Of a DNA stretch of 64,000 bases, positions 37,165 through 46,405 are shown piece after piece. Within the stretch, counting starts at the first letter, position 1. Each line of letters starts with the position of its first letter. The translations under genes and the position numbers were made by a program. This stretch comes from an uncultured Bacteroidales bacterium (lineage in GTDB: Bacteria; Bacteroidota; Bacteroidia; Bacteroidales; F082), in the NCBI GenBank assembly GCA_947303085.1, contig CAMYXP010000006.1, forward strand, positions 62,001 to 126,000, read 5' to 3'. The notes beneath the pieces are model-generated. The model did no database searches. It saw nothing but the letters and a program-made list of their open reading frames with translations, and was not told the DNA's origin.

Positions 37165-37374
37165 TTATTTACCCCATTTGCATTTGACTTCGACTGTGTA
37201 GCCTGCATAGCTCTCTTCGTAGTCTTTGCAGTCTTTTTTCTTTGTCTTTGATGATGTTGCTGAACCATATTCAACACCGTTTAAGTAACCTGTGCATTTG
37301 CAGTCTTTCTTGCATGATGTGAAGCCTGTTCCTAAGAATGCGACTAAACCCAAAATTAATAATGCTTTTTTCAT
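37165..37374 (-). CDS. Small Cys/Lys-rich lipoprotein, function unknown
   Basis: A 69-residue precursor with a type II signal peptide (MKKALLILGLVAFLGTGFTSC, Cys at residue 21). The mature part has about 49 residues, many of them Lys, and further Cys residues (KKDCKC, KKDCKDYEE, VKCKWG), so disulfides are possible. I do not recognise a family. It has its own promoter (37451) and a leader of about 70 nt, and shares a bidirectional terminator with the convergent redox-fusion gene. Confidence 0.75.
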   Translation of the reverse strand: MKKALLILGLVAFLGTGFTSCKKDCKCTGYLNGVEYGSATSSKTKKKDCKDYEESYAGYTVEVKCKWGK

Positions 37375-37450
37375 TTTGTAATGAGATTTAATAATTATTA
37401 AATAATTGCCGAAAAACCAAGCGTTTCGACTTTCGCTTTTATTTACACCA

Positions 37451-37458
37451 CAAAGTTA
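37451..37458 (-). promoter_or_regulatory. -7 element for the small lipoprotein gene
   Basis: CAAAGTTA reads TAACTTTG on the minus strand. A CAAA about 20 nt further upstream could be the -33 element. Confidence 0.5.
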
Positions 37459-37508
37459 ACTATAATATTAATAGCTTTTACAAAAAAATTAAAAAAATTT
37501 TAAAAAAA

Positions 37509-38381
37509 TTACAATACTACTTTTACTATTCTGTCTTTCCCCCTGTAATCACTAATAATTTCGACGTTTATAAAATTTTCGTCTATACATAATTTTTTTG
37601 TCTCCAATCCCAATTTTTCATTGATTTCGAACCAAATTTCACCGTCTTTCCTCAAATTTTTCTGCGAAAATTCAAGGATTTTTCTGTAAAATAGCAACGG
37701 GTCGTCGTCGGAAACGAACAAAGCGGTGGCTGGCTCGTAATCTAACACGTTGGCTCTCATGTCTTTTTTCTCGCTCTCGCAAACATATGGCGGGTTGCTC
37801 ACAATGATATCGAATTTCTGATTAGATAGACCTTCTTCCGGATTTAGAATGTCAGCATGGACGAAATTCACGTTCACACCGTTCACTTCGGCATTCTTTT
37901 TCGCCACCTCTAATGCCTTTTCAGAAATGTCGATGGCGGTAACGTCGCTGTTTTTTATTAATTTTGCGAGGCTGATGGCAATGCACCCGCTACCGGTGCC
38001 GATGTCCAATATATGTACAGACGATGTGCACATCGTCTCTGCAGAACGGGCAATTTTTTGAACCATTTCCTCTGTTTCAGGACGAGGAATCAGAACGTTC
38101 TCGTCAACATGAAACTGCAACCCACAAAAATCCGTTACACCTATTATATATTGTATAGGTTTATTTTTCAGCAACTCCTTCACCGCAAAATGCAATGTCA
38201 ACAACTCCGATTCGCTCAGACGCAGCTTGGGCTCTAACGCTATTTTCACTCTGTTGATGCCAAAATAATGCTCTAACAAAATCATTATCAATGCATTAGC
38301 TTCGTCGGAGCCATAAATCTTCTCCAACTCGCCCGCATAATACCTGCGACAATCCCGAACTAAATTCGATGGTGTTTTCAT
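37509..38381 (-). CDS. prmC: Peptide chain release factor N5-glutamine methyltransferase
   Basis: Methylates the Gln of the GGQ motif in release factors RF1 and RF2. The 290-residue protein has an N-terminal helical domain (about 1-80) and a Rossmann methyltransferase domain with LIPRPETEEMV, HILDIGTGSGCIAISLA (SAM motif I), VTAIDISEKALEVAKKNA and FDIIVSNPPYV (catalytic NPPY). A palindromic cassette (38015-38043) is read through in frame at about residues 113-122, in the linker just before motif I. It is divergent from yigZ, with 37 nt between the start codons. Confidence 0.95.
   Translation of the reverse strand: MKTPSNLVRDCRRYYAGELEKIYGSDEANALIMILLEHYFGINRVKIALEPKLRLSESELLTLHFAVKELLKNKPIQYIIGVTDFCGLQFHVDENVLIPRPETEEMVQKIARSAETMCTSSVHILDIGTGSGCIAISLAKLIKNSDVTAIDISEKALEVAKKNAEVNGVNVNFVHADILNPEEGLSNQKFDIIVSNPPYVCESEKKDMRANVLDYEPATALFVSDDDPLLFYRKILEFSQKNLRKDGEIWFEINEKLGLETKKLCIDENFINVEIISDYRGKDRIVKVVL
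38015..38043. repeat. Palindromic cassette inside prmC
   Basis: Perfect half-site AGACGATGTG with its reverse complement, flanked by GTAC and CTCTGCA. It encodes AETMCTSSV in PrmC. Its flanks resemble those of the cassettes at 36061 and 5455. Confidence 0.8.
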
Positions 38382-38382
38382 A

Positions 38383-38414
38383 TTGCAAATATATAAAAAT
38401 TTTTACTACCTTTG
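38383..38414 (+). promoter_or_regulatory. Promoter for the YigZ gene
   Basis: TTG at 38383-38385, a 21-nt spacer and TACCTTTG at 38407-38414. The -7 box ends 4 nt before the ATG at 38419, so the predicted transcript starts at or near the start codon. Confidence 0.55.
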
Positions 38415-38418
38415 CACC

Positions 38419-39033
38419 ATGTTATTCGAGGATTCATATAAAATCGTGACGACGAAAGGCGAGGGACTCTACAAGGAAAAGGGCTCCAAGTTTATCGCCG
38501 AGGCGTTCCCGGTTCATTCAGAGGCGGAGGTGAAAGAGCGCGTCGCCGAGATCCGTAAGCGTTATTTCGACGCGAAACATCATTGCTACGCCTTTATGAT
38601 CGGTCCCGACAAGGCATGTTACCGCTCGAGCGACGACGGCGAGCCTTCTGGAACTGCAGGCAAACCAATACTTAATCAGATTCTTTCGAAAGATGTCACC
38701 AACGTGTGCGTGGTAGTGACACGTTACTTCGGCGGACAGCTTCTCGGTGTGCCGGGTCTCATCAACGCTTATAAAACCTCGGCTCGCGAAGCTCTCGACA
38801 ACTGTACCATTGTTGAAAAAACCATCGACGAGGTCTATAGCCTCGAATTCGACTATCCTCTCCTCAACGAGGTGATGCGAATCCTCAAAGACGAAAATCT
38901 CGAACAACAGAACCCAAAATTCGAACTTCGTTGCTATCTCGAAATATCAATAAGACAAAGCGATTCCGACAGAATTGTCGAAAAATTGAAGCGCCTCTAC
39001 GGAGTTGATGTGAAATACCTTAAAACCGTTTAG
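38419..39033 (+). CDS. IMPACT/YigZ family protein
   Basis: A 204-residue cytoplasmic protein. The N-terminal UPF0029 domain has SKFIAEAFPV, HHCYAFMIG, SDDGEPSGTAGKPIL and VVVTRYFGGQLLGVPGLINAY, all diagnostic. The C-terminal domain (about 135-204) is the EF-G-like ferredoxin fold of the family. Eukaryotic IMPACT modulates Gcn2; the bacterial role is unclear, possibly ribosome-related. I chose ATG 38419 because upstream in-frame sequence overlaps the promoter. Confidence 0.92.
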   Translation: MLFEDSYKIVTTKGEGLYKEKGSKFIAEAFPVHSEAEVKERVAEIRKRYFDAKHHCYAFMIGPDKACYRSSDDGEPSGTAGKPILNQILSKDVTNVCVVVTRYFGGQLLGVPGLINAYKTSAREALDNCTIVEKTIDEVYSLEFDYPLLNEVMRILKDENLEQQNPKFELRCYLEISIRQSDSDRIVEKLKRLYGVDVKYLKTV

Positions 39034-39218
39034 TATCAATTATTTAGAGCGATTTTTAACTCAGATTCTGTAATTTCCTCGTAATTTATACTAAAAAAAA
39101 TTAATAATCAATACAAAAAAATTATTTTTATTAACTTTTTTATGTTGATATTTGTAAAGTCGTTTTGAGACAAAAACGAGCATTATAATCAATTGATATT
39201 TATAGAGTTGAGTTTTTA
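39034..39218. other. A/T-rich gap upstream of dnaA
   Basis: A 185-nt region with long A and T runs. I see no match to the DnaA box TTATNCACA and no exact TAnnTTTG, so I cannot support an origin or a defined promoter here. Confidence 0.4.
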
Positions 39219-40655
39219 ATGAACAAGAATTTGTTTGAAATATGGGAAGATTGCCTCTCGATGATTCGAGAGAACGTTCCGGCGCAGGCTTTCTCGACTT
39301 GGTTCGAGCCGATTAAGCCTCTCGACTACCAGAACGGTCTCTTGACCATCCAAGTGCCGTCCGACTTTTTCTACGAATTCCTTGAAACTCATTATATTAA
39401 GGTTATAAAAGCCACCATCCGCAAGGTGCTGGGTCCGGAAGGTAAGCTCGAATATTCCATCATGATGGATAACAACGAGAACAAGCCCGTGATGGTGAAA
39501 CAGCCTTCGGTCGACCGCACCAACACCAAGAATCCGCCTAAGCAGATTCAAATCGACTTCGAGAACACTGAGCAGAAGGTACTGAATCCGTTTGCGCTGC
39601 CTGGCATCAAGAAAGTGAATATCGAGTCGAACCTCAACGAGAACTACTGCATGGAGAATTTTGTGGTGGGAGAGTGCAACCGCGTGGCATACGAAGCGGG
39701 TCTCGCCATCGCGAAAAACCCCGGTCGTACCTCGTTTAACCCGATGTTTGTGTTCAGTCCGACAGGCATGGGAAAAACTCATATCTGCCAGGCTATCGGT
39801 CTCGAGACGAAGAAACATCATCCCGAACTGACCGTTCTGTACGTCAACGCGGAACAGTTCCTTATGCAGTTTCAGGCGTCGTGCCGTAACAACAGCTCGA
39901 AGAGCAGCCGCGACGATTTCGTGCATTTCTACCAGATGATCGACGTGCTCATCATCGACGATATACAGTTCCTTTCGGGAAAACCGAAGACTCAGGACAC
40001 ATTGTTCCACATCTTCAACCATCTGCAGCAGACAGGCAAACAGCTCATTTTCACTTGCGACAAGCCGCCTGCGGAGATCAAAGACATGGAACAGCGCCTC
40101 ATCTCGCGTTTCAAATGGGGACTCTCAGCCGAGATGTCGATGCCTGACGTGGAGACACGCCGCAACATCCTGAAACGCAAGGCCTACAACGAAGGCGTGG
40201 AGCTGCCCGACGACGTGGTGAACTACATCGCTGAGCATATCAAGACCAACGTGCGCGAGATGGAAGGATTCCTCATCTCACTCATCGCACAGTCGTCGCT
40301 CAACCGCAAAGCCATCACCATCAACCTGGCAAAACAGATGGTTGAGCGTTTTGTGAACAACTCAAACCGCGAAATCACCATCACCTATATTATTAATGCG
40401 GTGTGTGAGGAGATGGGGACATCACAAGCCGATTTCTTCACGAAGTCGAGAAAACGCAACATCGTTCAGGCCCGCCAGCTCTCGATGTATTTCTCAAAGA
40501 AATATACCAAGGCGCCGCTTATCGTCATAGGTGAACAATGCGGAGGCAAAGATCACGCCACTGTCATTCACTCGCTGAAGACTGTCGCCAACCTTCTTGA
40601 AACAGATAAACAATTCCGTGCAATCGCCGATAAGATTGAACAGACTCTTCAATAA
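39219..40655 (+). CDS. dnaA: Chromosomal replication initiator protein DnaA
   Basis: Binds oriC and opens it. The 478-residue protein has domain I (about 1-85, FEIWEDCLSMIRENVPAQAFSTWF), a linker, and an AAA+ domain with Walker A SPTGMGKT (Lys186; the first Gly of GxxGxGKT is Ser), Walker B (VLIIDDIQFL), sensor motifs (FTCDKPPAEIKDMEQRLISRFKWG) and a C-terminal DNA-binding domain with GGKDHATVIHS, the DnaA signature. The gene is followed after 6 nt by a methyltransferase-fold gene. No origin features were seen next to it. Confidence 0.96.
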   Translation: MNKNLFEIWEDCLSMIRENVPAQAFSTWFEPIKPLDYQNGLLTIQVPSDFFYEFLETHYIKVIKATIRKVLGPEGKLEYSIMMDNNENKPVMVKQPSVDRTNTKNPPKQIQIDFENTEQKVLNPFALPGIKKVNIESNLNENYCMENFVVGECNRVAYEAGLAIAKNPGRTSFNPMFVFSPTGMGKTHICQAIGLETKKHHPELTVLYVNAEQFLMQFQASCRNNSSKSSRDDFVHFYQMIDVLIIDDIQFLSGKPKTQDTLFHIFNHLQQTGKQLIFTCDKPPAEIKDMEQRLISRFKWGLSAEMSMPDVETRRNILKRKAYNEGVELPDDVVNYIAEHIKTNVREMEGFLISLIAQSSLNRKAITINLAKQMVERFVNNSNREITITYIINAVCEEMGTSQADFFTKSRKRNIVQARQLSMYFSKKYTKAPLIVIGEQCGGKDHATVIHSLKTVANLLETDKQFRAIADKIEQTLQ

Positions 40656-40661
40656 GTCATT

Positions 40662-41399
40662 ATGAATCAGCAATTTGGGAAATTATACCTCGTGCCGACG
40701 CTTCTTGGCGCCACCTCGGCCGAACAGGTCATACCTGCCGGGACACTCGAAATCGTCAGGACCCTACGTTTCTTTGTAGTTGAAAACGTCCGGACAGCCC
40801 GCCGCATGCTGAGCAAGATGCACATGCCTTGCCCGATCGACGAACTCGAGTTTGTTGAACTCGACAAGCACAATCCTGAGAACCCCGATTTGCTGACCTA
40901 TCTAGGCAAAGCCCTCGACGGTCAGGATATTGGCCTTATGTCGGAAGCCGGTACGCCGTGCGTGGCCGACCCGGGCGCGCTGATAGTGGAACTGGCGCAT
41001 CAGGCAGGCATACAGGTGGTGCCGCTCACTGGTCCCAATGCCATGATTCTCGCCCTGATGGCATCAGGTTTCAACGGACAGTCGTTCTGCTTCCATGGCT
41101 ACCTCCCAATCAAGAATCCTGAACGCATCCAGAAGATTAAATCGCTTGAGCGTCAATCACTTGCAAACAACGAAACGGAGATGTTTATCGAGACGCCTTT
41201 CCGCAACAATGCCATGATAGAGGAGCTTGTGAAAAACTGTCATCCTACAACCATGCTCTGCGTCGCCTCTAACATCACTATGGAAGACGAGAAAATCGTC
41301 AGCAAACCGATATCCGATTGGAAATCAATAAAATACGACTGGAATAAAAAACCAGCCGTATTCCTAATCTATTGTCCAAAATATCGGAAAAAATATTGA
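40662..41399 (+). CDS. SAM-dependent methyltransferase, tetrapyrrole-methylase fold (RsmI-like)
   Basis: A 245-residue cytoplasmic protein. LMSEAGTPCVADPGALIVELAHQAGIQVVPLTGPNAMILALMASGF is the RsmI-type SAM-binding and substrate block. The N-terminus (GKLYLVPTLLGATSAEQVIP) departs from the GNLxD pattern of true RsmI, and Bacteroidota often carry this shorter paralogue as well. The methylation target is unknown. It is 6 nt after dnaA and probably in its operon. A palindromic cassette begins directly after its stop. Confidence 0.82.
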   Translation: MNQQFGKLYLVPTLLGATSAEQVIPAGTLEIVRTLRFFVVENVRTARRMLSKMHMPCPIDELEFVELDKHNPENPDLLTYLGKALDGQDIGLMSEAGTPCVADPGALIVELAHQAGIQVVPLTGPNAMILALMASGFNGQSFCFHGYLPIKNPERIQKIKSLERQSLANNETEMFIETPFRNNAMIEELVKNCHPTTMLCVASNITMEDEKIVSKPISDWKSIKYDWNKKPAVFLIYCPKYRKKY

Positions 41400-41400
41400 T

Positions 41401-41428
41401 GTAAGGGCGAATCATCATTCGCCCCTAC
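41401..41428. repeat. Palindromic cassette after the methyltransferase gene
   Basis: GTAAGGGCGAAT with ATTCGCCCCTAC (one mismatch) and a 4-nt loop. It sits between two convergent genes and could act as a weak terminator. Confidence 0.75.
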
Positions 41429-41431
41429 AAA

Positions 41432-41752
41432 TCATATCAACTTTCTCAACATTGTAAATATTGATTGTTCCGCCGCCTGGAATCTTCCATCGGCAAAGAA
41501 CACCTTTTTCATCTTGTCGAAGAGGTTCTGACGGTCGAGTTCATCCTTTATATACAATGCTTTACACTCACGAATGGTTTCAATACGCTCCATGTCGTTG
41601 TCCGCCTCGAAACCGTTGTATACCTTCACAAACATCACCGGGTCGGTGTGAGCACCCATTGCAATCAATTCCTGCTTCGTGATGTCGAAATCGGCATCTG
41701 CTGCAATGAGGAGGCAATATATTTCAAATTCTTCTTTTGTTAGATTTTTCAT
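41432..41752 (-). CDS. Small helical protein, TerB-like in appearance, function unknown
   Basis: A 106-residue acidic protein, probably all-helical, with no signal peptide. EIYCLLIAADADFDITKQEL and FFADGRFQAAEQSIFTMLRKLI look like the two Asp-containing motifs of TerB-like domains (A-D-G-x-x-x-x-x-E), but the match is by eye only. It stands alone on the minus strand, between cassettes at 41401 and 41783, and no promoter was found. Confidence 0.6.
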   Translation of the reverse strand: MKNLTKEEFEIYCLLIAADADFDITKQELIAMGAHTDPVMFVKVYNGFEADNDMERIETIRECKALYIKDELDRQNLFDKMKKVFFADGRFQAAEQSIFTMLRKLI

Positions 41753-41782
41753 AATTGATAATTATTTTTGGTTTTAAATTAA

Positions 41783-41804
41783 GGGACGCACGACCGTGCG
41801 TCCC
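41783..41804. repeat. Palindromic cassette between the TerB-like and peptide transporter genes
   Basis: GGGACGCACG and CGTGCGTCCC with a 2-nt centre, followed by TAC. It abuts the heptad array at 41806. Confidence 0.8.
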
Positions 41805-41805
41805 T

Positions 41806-41840
41806 ACTCTAAAATTTAAACTTTAAACTCTAAACTAAAG
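41806..41840 (-). repeat. Heptad array after the peptide transporter stop
   Basis: Plus-strand units ACTCTAA, AATTTAA, ACTTTAA, ACTCTAA and ACTAAAG. Read in the direction of the transporter gene, it starts right after the TAA stop (41841-41843). Confidence 0.75.
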
Positions 41841-43541
41841 TTACGCAGTAACTCTTTCCAGCCATTTCACCATGCCGAACATCACCGACATTGAGATGAG
41901 ACAGATGGCGAGGAACACTCCCCAGCATACCCAGATGTCCCAAGCATTGTACATGAGAGGTCCGACGAAGATGAACAGGTTGCCGATAGCTGTCGCGCCG
42001 AGCCACAAGCCTTGGCACAAACCAAGCATGTGACGTGGAGCCACCTTCGACACGAATGAAAGTCCGAGAGGTGAGATAAACAACTCAGCGACAGTCAGGA
42101 AGAAGTAAGTGACGATGAGTACCCATGGTCCTGATTTTGCGAGACCTGCAGCAGCCATCTCTGTTGAGTTCATTTCACGGAACACATCGCCTGATGGATA
42201 GTTGCATGAGATTGAGAGAGCCATCAGGAAGAGGTATGCCAAACCTGCGATGCCCATACCGTAAGCGATCTTGCGAGGTGTCGAGACGCCTTTGCCTTTT
42301 CTTACCAGCCATGCGAAAGCTGCCATTACAAGAGGTGTCAGGATAATGACATACAACGGGTTAAGTGCTTGCCAAATCTCGGCAGGGAAGAAGTCGGTGA
42401 CCACGAAGTCACGGGCTAACAATGTCAACGACTGGCTGTTTTGGTGGAATGAGAGCCAGAAGAAGATGGCGATACCGAGAACTGCAAACAAAGCGTAGAG
42501 ACGCTGTTTGATTTCCTTTGCCATTGCGAGTTTTTCTTCCTGTGTGTATTCTACAACTTCAGCTTTTTCTTTCTTTGAAGGCTGTGGGAAAATCTTCTTT
42601 GTGCAGAGGAACACCACTAATGAAATCATCATTGCGATGACCGAAGCGATGAAAGCGTAGTGAACGCCTGTGTTGAATACGTCGATATACTGTGAGCTGA
42701 ATGCCTCGAGGTCGGTAGGAGCAGCTGCGCCGTCGACCAGTGACTTAGCCATGTTTTCGGTGAATTTTTGTGTCTGCTCGCCATTTGCAAGGAATTTGTG
42801 GCAAAGAGCCGGCATGTCGGCGTTGTAAACGAAATTGTGTGCCTTCAACCACCAGTTACGGAGCATAGGAGCCACGAACGGAGCGATAACACCACCGATG
42901 TTGATGAACACGTAGAAAATCTGGAAACCGCTGTCGCGACGGTCTTTAGCTTCTGCTAATGCCTCAGGACCTTTCTCTGCTGCCTCGGCCTCGAACTTGT
43001 CGTAAAGTTTACCGACGAGAGCCTGCAGGTTGCCTTTAAACAAACCGTTACCAAACGAGATGCAGAGCAATGCGAAGCAAGTGAAGATCAAAATGCCCCA
43101 CCATGCGCCGCCACTGTCGAGGATGATGCCGTTGGCATCCTTGCTGAACAACGGAAGAGCCAGTCCGACATAACCTGCCGCCATGATGATCAAACCCCAC
43201 TGGATTGTTCTCGGATAGTTCTGAGTGCGGTCGGCGATGATACCACCCACCAAGCTCAACACGTAGATTCCGAAGTAAAACACCGAGTAGATGATACTTC
43301 CCGCTCTATCCGGCAAACCGAATTTCGACACGAGGAACAACAGCAGGATGGCGTTCATGATGTAGTATCCGAAACGCTCGCCCATGTTGCTCAAAGCTGC
43401 TGCAATCAAGCCTTTAGGATGATATTTCTTGGCTTGATTCAAATAATAAAGCAGAAATGGAATGACGACAATCAAAATGCCGATCAAAATCACCAATGTG
43501 CGGTTGGTCTGCCATAAATTTGCAATAGATAATAATGACAT
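41841..43541 (-). CDS. Proton-coupled peptide transporter (POT/PTR family)
   Basis: Imports di- and tripeptides with protons across the inner membrane. The 566-residue protein has an N-terminal helix, then NMGERFGYYIMNAILLLFL, the POT signature (E-R-x-x-Y-Y), and about 14 transmembrane segments. FGNGLFKGNLQALVG and FYVFINIGGVIAPFVAPML are further family blocks. A long non-conserved loop (about 225-275) lies between helices 6 and 7. Peptide use fits with the secreted peptidases at 9.8-20 kb. It has its own promoter (43599). Confidence 0.92.
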   Translation of the reverse strand: MSLLSIANLWQTNRTLVILIGILIVVIPFLLYYLNQAKKYHPKGLIAAALSNMGERFGYYIMNAILLLFLVSKFGLPDRAGSIIYSVFYFGIYVLSLVGGIIADRTQNYPRTIQWGLIIMAAGYVGLALPLFSKDANGIILDSGGAWWGILIFTCFALLCISFGNGLFKGNLQALVGKLYDKFEAEAAEKGPEALAEAKDRRDSGFQIFYVFINIGGVIAPFVAPMLRNWWLKAHNFVYNADMPALCHKFLANGEQTQKFTENMAKSLVDGAAAPTDLEAFSSQYIDVFNTGVHYAFIASVIAMMISLVVFLCTKKIFPQPSKKEKAEVVEYTQEEKLAMAKEIKQRLYALFAVLGIAIFFWLSFHQNSQSLTLLARDFVVTDFFPAEIWQALNPLYVIILTPLVMAAFAWLVRKGKGVSTPRKIAYGMGIAGLAYLFLMALSISCNYPSGDVFREMNSTEMAAAGLAKSGPWVLIVTYFFLTVAELFISPLGLSFVSKVAPRHMLGLCQGLWLGATAIGNLFIFVGPLMYNAWDIWVCWGVFLAICLISMSVMFGMVKWLERVTA

Positions 43542-43598
43542 AGACTTAAATTTTAATTATACATAGAATTATTTCTCGTTTTCATTTCAAAAATCGTA

Positions 43599-43606
43599 CA
43601 AAAATA
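43599..43606 (-). promoter_or_regulatory. -7 element for the peptide transporter gene
   Basis: CAAAAATA on the plus strand is TATTTTTG on the minus strand; the leader is about 50 nt. Confidence 0.5.
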
Positions 43607-43639
43607 ATAAAAAAGTTTTAATTCAAACAAGAAAAATCG

Positions 43640-43647
43640 TAATTTTG
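43640..43647 (+). promoter_or_regulatory. -7 element for valS
   Basis: TAATTTTG, 18 nt upstream of the ATG at 43666. An in-frame TTG at 43645 lies within this box and is not a start. Confidence 0.6.
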
Positions 43648-43665
43648 CAGTTCAAATTTAGAAAA

Positions 43666-46293
43666 ATGGAAATTTCGAGCAAATACAGTCCGCAGTCGAC
43701 TGAAGAGAAATGGTACGAACATTGGATTAAGAATAATTATTTTCATTCCACTCCTGACGAGCGTGAACCTTACACCATCGTGATTCCGCCACCGAATGTC
43801 ACCGGCGTGCTTCATATGGGTCACATGTTGAACAACACAATTCAGGATGTGCTGGTTCGCCGCGCGCGTATGCAGGGTAAGAACGCCTGCTGGGTGCCTG
43901 GCACCGACCACGCTTCTATCGCAACAGAGGCTAAAGTGGTGAACAAACTGGCACAACAGGGTATCAAGAAGACCGACATAGGACGCGAGAAATTCCTTGA
44001 GCACGCTTGGGATTGGACTCACGAGCACGGCGGAATAATCCTCAAACAGCTCCGCAAACTCGGCTGCTCATGCGACTGGGAACGTACTTCGTTTACCATG
44101 GACGAGACCCGCTCGAAGAGCGTCATTCGCGTGTTCTGCGACCTTTATAAAAAAGGCTTGATTTACCGCGGAGTGCGTATGGTCAACTGGGATCCGAAGG
44201 CACTCACGGCCTTGAGCGACGAGGAAGTCATTTACAAAGAAGAACATAGCAAACTTTATTACCTCAGATATAAAATTGAGGGCGAAAACGGCTACGCAGT
44301 GGTGGCAACAACTCGTCCTGAGACAATCATGGGCGATACCGCCATGTGTATCAACCCTAATGACCCTAAGAACCAGCATCTGAAAGGCAAGAAAGTCATA
44401 GTTCCACTTGTAAATAGAGTTATTCCGGTCATCGAAGACGAATATGTAGATATCGAATTCGGTACAGGTTGCTTGAAGGTGACTCCGGCTCATGATGTGA
44501 ACGACTATATGCTCGGTGAGAAACATAACCTTCAGAGTATCAATATCTTCAACGACGATGCTACCATCAGCGAGGCAGCAGGAATGTATGTCGGAATGGA
44601 TCGTGACGCAGTGCGTAAGCAGATCGTCATCGACCTTAAGGAAGCCGATCTGCTCGAGAAAGTTGAAGACTATAATAATAAGGTGGGATATTCGGAGCGT
44701 ACCAACGTCGCCATCGAGCCTAAGCTCTCGATGCAGTGGTTCCTCAAGATGGAACACCTTGCTCAGATTGCTCTGAAGCCTGTCGAGACTGGCGAGATTC
44801 AGTTCTATCCTGCGAAATATGTAAATCTCTATCGCCATTGGTTGGAGAACATCAAAGACTGGTGCATAAGCCGTCAGCTGTGGTGGGGACATCAGATTCC
44901 AGCCTATTATCTGCCAGAAGGCGGATTTGTGGTTGCCGAAACACCTGAAGAGGCGTTGGTTTTGGCAAAAGAGAAGACCGGTAATAATAATCTGACAATC
45001 AATGATTTACGTCAGGATGACGATGCTTTGGACACCTGGTTCAGCTCATGGCTGTGGCCTCTCTCGTTGTTCAACGGCATACTTGATCCGAATAACAAAG
45101 AATTCAAATATTATTACCCGACCAACGACCTCATCACCGCTCCTGACATCATCTTCTTCTGGGTTGCCAGAATGATTATGGCAGGCGAGGAGTACGAGGC
45201 AAAAGTGCCGTTCCACAACGTGTATTTCACTGGCATCGTGCGCGACAAACTCGGTCGTAAGATGTCGAAATCATTAGGAAACTCACCTGATCCAATCGCG
45301 TTGATTGACAACTACGGCGCCGACGGCGTTCGTATGGGAATGTTGCTCTCGGCACCTGCAGGAAACGACATTTTGTTCGATGTGGCGCTTTGCGAGCAGG
45401 GACGTAACTTCTGCAACAAGATTTGGAACGCCCTCCGTCTTGTGAAAGGATGGAATGTTGACGAAAAAGCTGCACAACCCGACACAGCTAAGATGGCAGT
45501 GAAGTGGTTCGACGCTCGTTACAATCAGGTTTTGGCCGAGATGAACGACAACTTCGAGAAATATCGTCTCTCCGATGCCTTGATGGGAGTTTACAAGCTT
45601 ACTTGGGACGATTTCTGCTCATGGTATCTCGAGATGGTGAAAGCCCCGATGGGACAGGCTATCGACGGTGTAACTTACAGAGCCACAGTCACTTTCTTCG
45701 AAAATTTGATGAAGCTTTTGCATCCGTTCATGCCATTCATCACCGAAGAGATTTATCATAATCTCGATGAGCGCAAAGACGGTGATGATATCGTCATCGC
45801 ACAACAGCCGGAACAGAAAACTGTTGACAATCAGATACTTGCTAACTTCGACTTTACCATGGATGTCATCAACAACATCCGTAAGATTCGTGCCGAGAAG
45901 AACATCTCGTTCAAGGAGGCATTGGATTTGGTGGTCATCGACAATGGTAGCGCAAACAAAGACTTTGACTGCATTATCGAGAAGTTGACTAACGTTAAGA
46001 CAATAACTTACACCACCGAGAAGCCAACCGACGCATTCGGATTCCTCGTCCGCTCGAAGGAATATTTCATCCCGGTCACCGACTCTGTCGACACTGAGGC
46101 CGAGTTGAAGAAACTCGAAGAGGAGTTGAAATACGCTCAAGGTTTCCTTAAATCGGTGGAGGCGAAGCTCTCTAACGAAAAATTCGTCAACGGAGCACCA
46201 GCCGCCGTCGTCGACAAGGAACGCAAGAAAAAATCCGACGCTGAAGCGAAGATAGCAGTTCTTGAACAGCAGATTAAAGGATTGAAGAAATAG
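43666..46293 (+). CDS. valS: Valyl-tRNA synthetase
   Basis: Charges tRNA-Val. The 875-residue class I synthetase has [16 protein letters not shown] (HIGH motif as HMGH), an editing domain (about 190-340, [16 protein letters not shown] and [16 protein letters not shown]), [10 protein letters not shown] and [12 protein letters not shown] (KMSKS), an anticodon-binding helical domain, and a C-terminal Val-RS coiled coil (about 810-875). I chose ATG 43666, which lies just after the promoter. The TAG stop is the start of a heptad array. Confidence 0.97.
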   Translation: MEISSKYSPQSTEEKWYEHWIKNNYFHSTPDEREPYTIVIPPPNVTGVLHMGHMLNNTIQDVLVRRARMQGKNACWVPGTDHASIATEAKVVNKLAQQGIKKTDIGREKFLEHAWDWTHEHGGIILKQLRKLGCSCDWERTSFTMDETRSKSVIRVFCDLYKKGLIYRGVRMVNWDPKALTALSDEEVIYKEEHSKLYYLRYKIEGENGYAVVATTRPETIMGDTAMCINPNDPKNQHLKGKKVIVPLVNRVIPVIEDEYVDIEFGTGCLKVTPAHDVNDYMLGEKHNLQSINIFNDDATISEAAGMYVGMDRDAVRKQIVIDLKEADLLEKVEDYNNKVGYSERTNVAIEPKLSMQWFLKMEHLAQIALKPVETGEIQFYPAKYVNLYRHWLENIKDWCISRQLWWGHQIPAYYLPEGGFVVAETPEEALVLAKEKTGNNNLTINDLRQDDDALDTWFSSWLWPLSLFNGILDPNNKEFKYYYPTNDLITAPDIIFFWVARMIMAGEEYEAKVPFHNVYFTGIVRDKLGRKMSKSLGNSPDPIALIDNYGADGVRMGMLLSAPAGNDILFDVALCEQGRNFCNKIWNALRLVKGWNVDEKAAQPDTAKMAVKWFDARYNQVLAEMNDNFEKYRLSDALMGVYKLTWDDFCSWYLEMVKAPMGQAIDGVTYRATVTFFENLMKLLHPFMPFITEEIYHNLDERKDGDDIVIAQQPEQKTVDNQILANFDFTMDVINNIRKIRAEKNISFKEALDLVVIDNGSANKDFDCIIEKLTNVKTITYTTEKPTDAFGFLVRSKEYFIPVTDSVDTEAELKKLEEELKYAQGFLKSVEAKLSNEKFVNGAPAAVVDKERKKKSDAEAKIAVLEQQIKGLKK

Positions 46294-46326
46294 TTTTTAG
46301 ACTTTAGTCTTTAGTTTTTAGTCGTC
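46292..46326 (+). repeat. Heptad array starting in the valS stop codon
   Basis: Units AGTTTTT, AGACTTT, AGTCTTT, AGTTTTT and AGTCGTC. The first A and G are the last two bases of the TAG stop. Confidence 0.75.
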
Positions 46327-46385
46327 AATTTCGAAGGCCTTCAGCTTTCGCAGAAAGGTGGCAGCCGAGAAATGATGACTAAAAA
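46315..46385. repeat. About 71-bp MITE-like element with terminal inverted repeats
   Basis: TTTTTAGTCGTCA at 46315 and TGATGACTAAAAA at 46373 are inverted repeats with one mismatch. The inside contains further short complementary blocks (GAAGGCCTTC, AGCTTTCG). No coding potential. Confidence 0.5.
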
Positions 46386-46405
46386 CGTTAATCAAATACG
46401 AGAAT

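Noticed and set aside
37500..37530. Terminator from the A/T-rich stretch after prmC
   Set aside because: There is no stem with GC pairs; A and T runs alone are not sufficient.
39034..39218. Replication origin next to dnaA
   Set aside because: The region is A/T-rich, but no TTATNCACA-type DnaA boxes or clustered GATC sites were seen.
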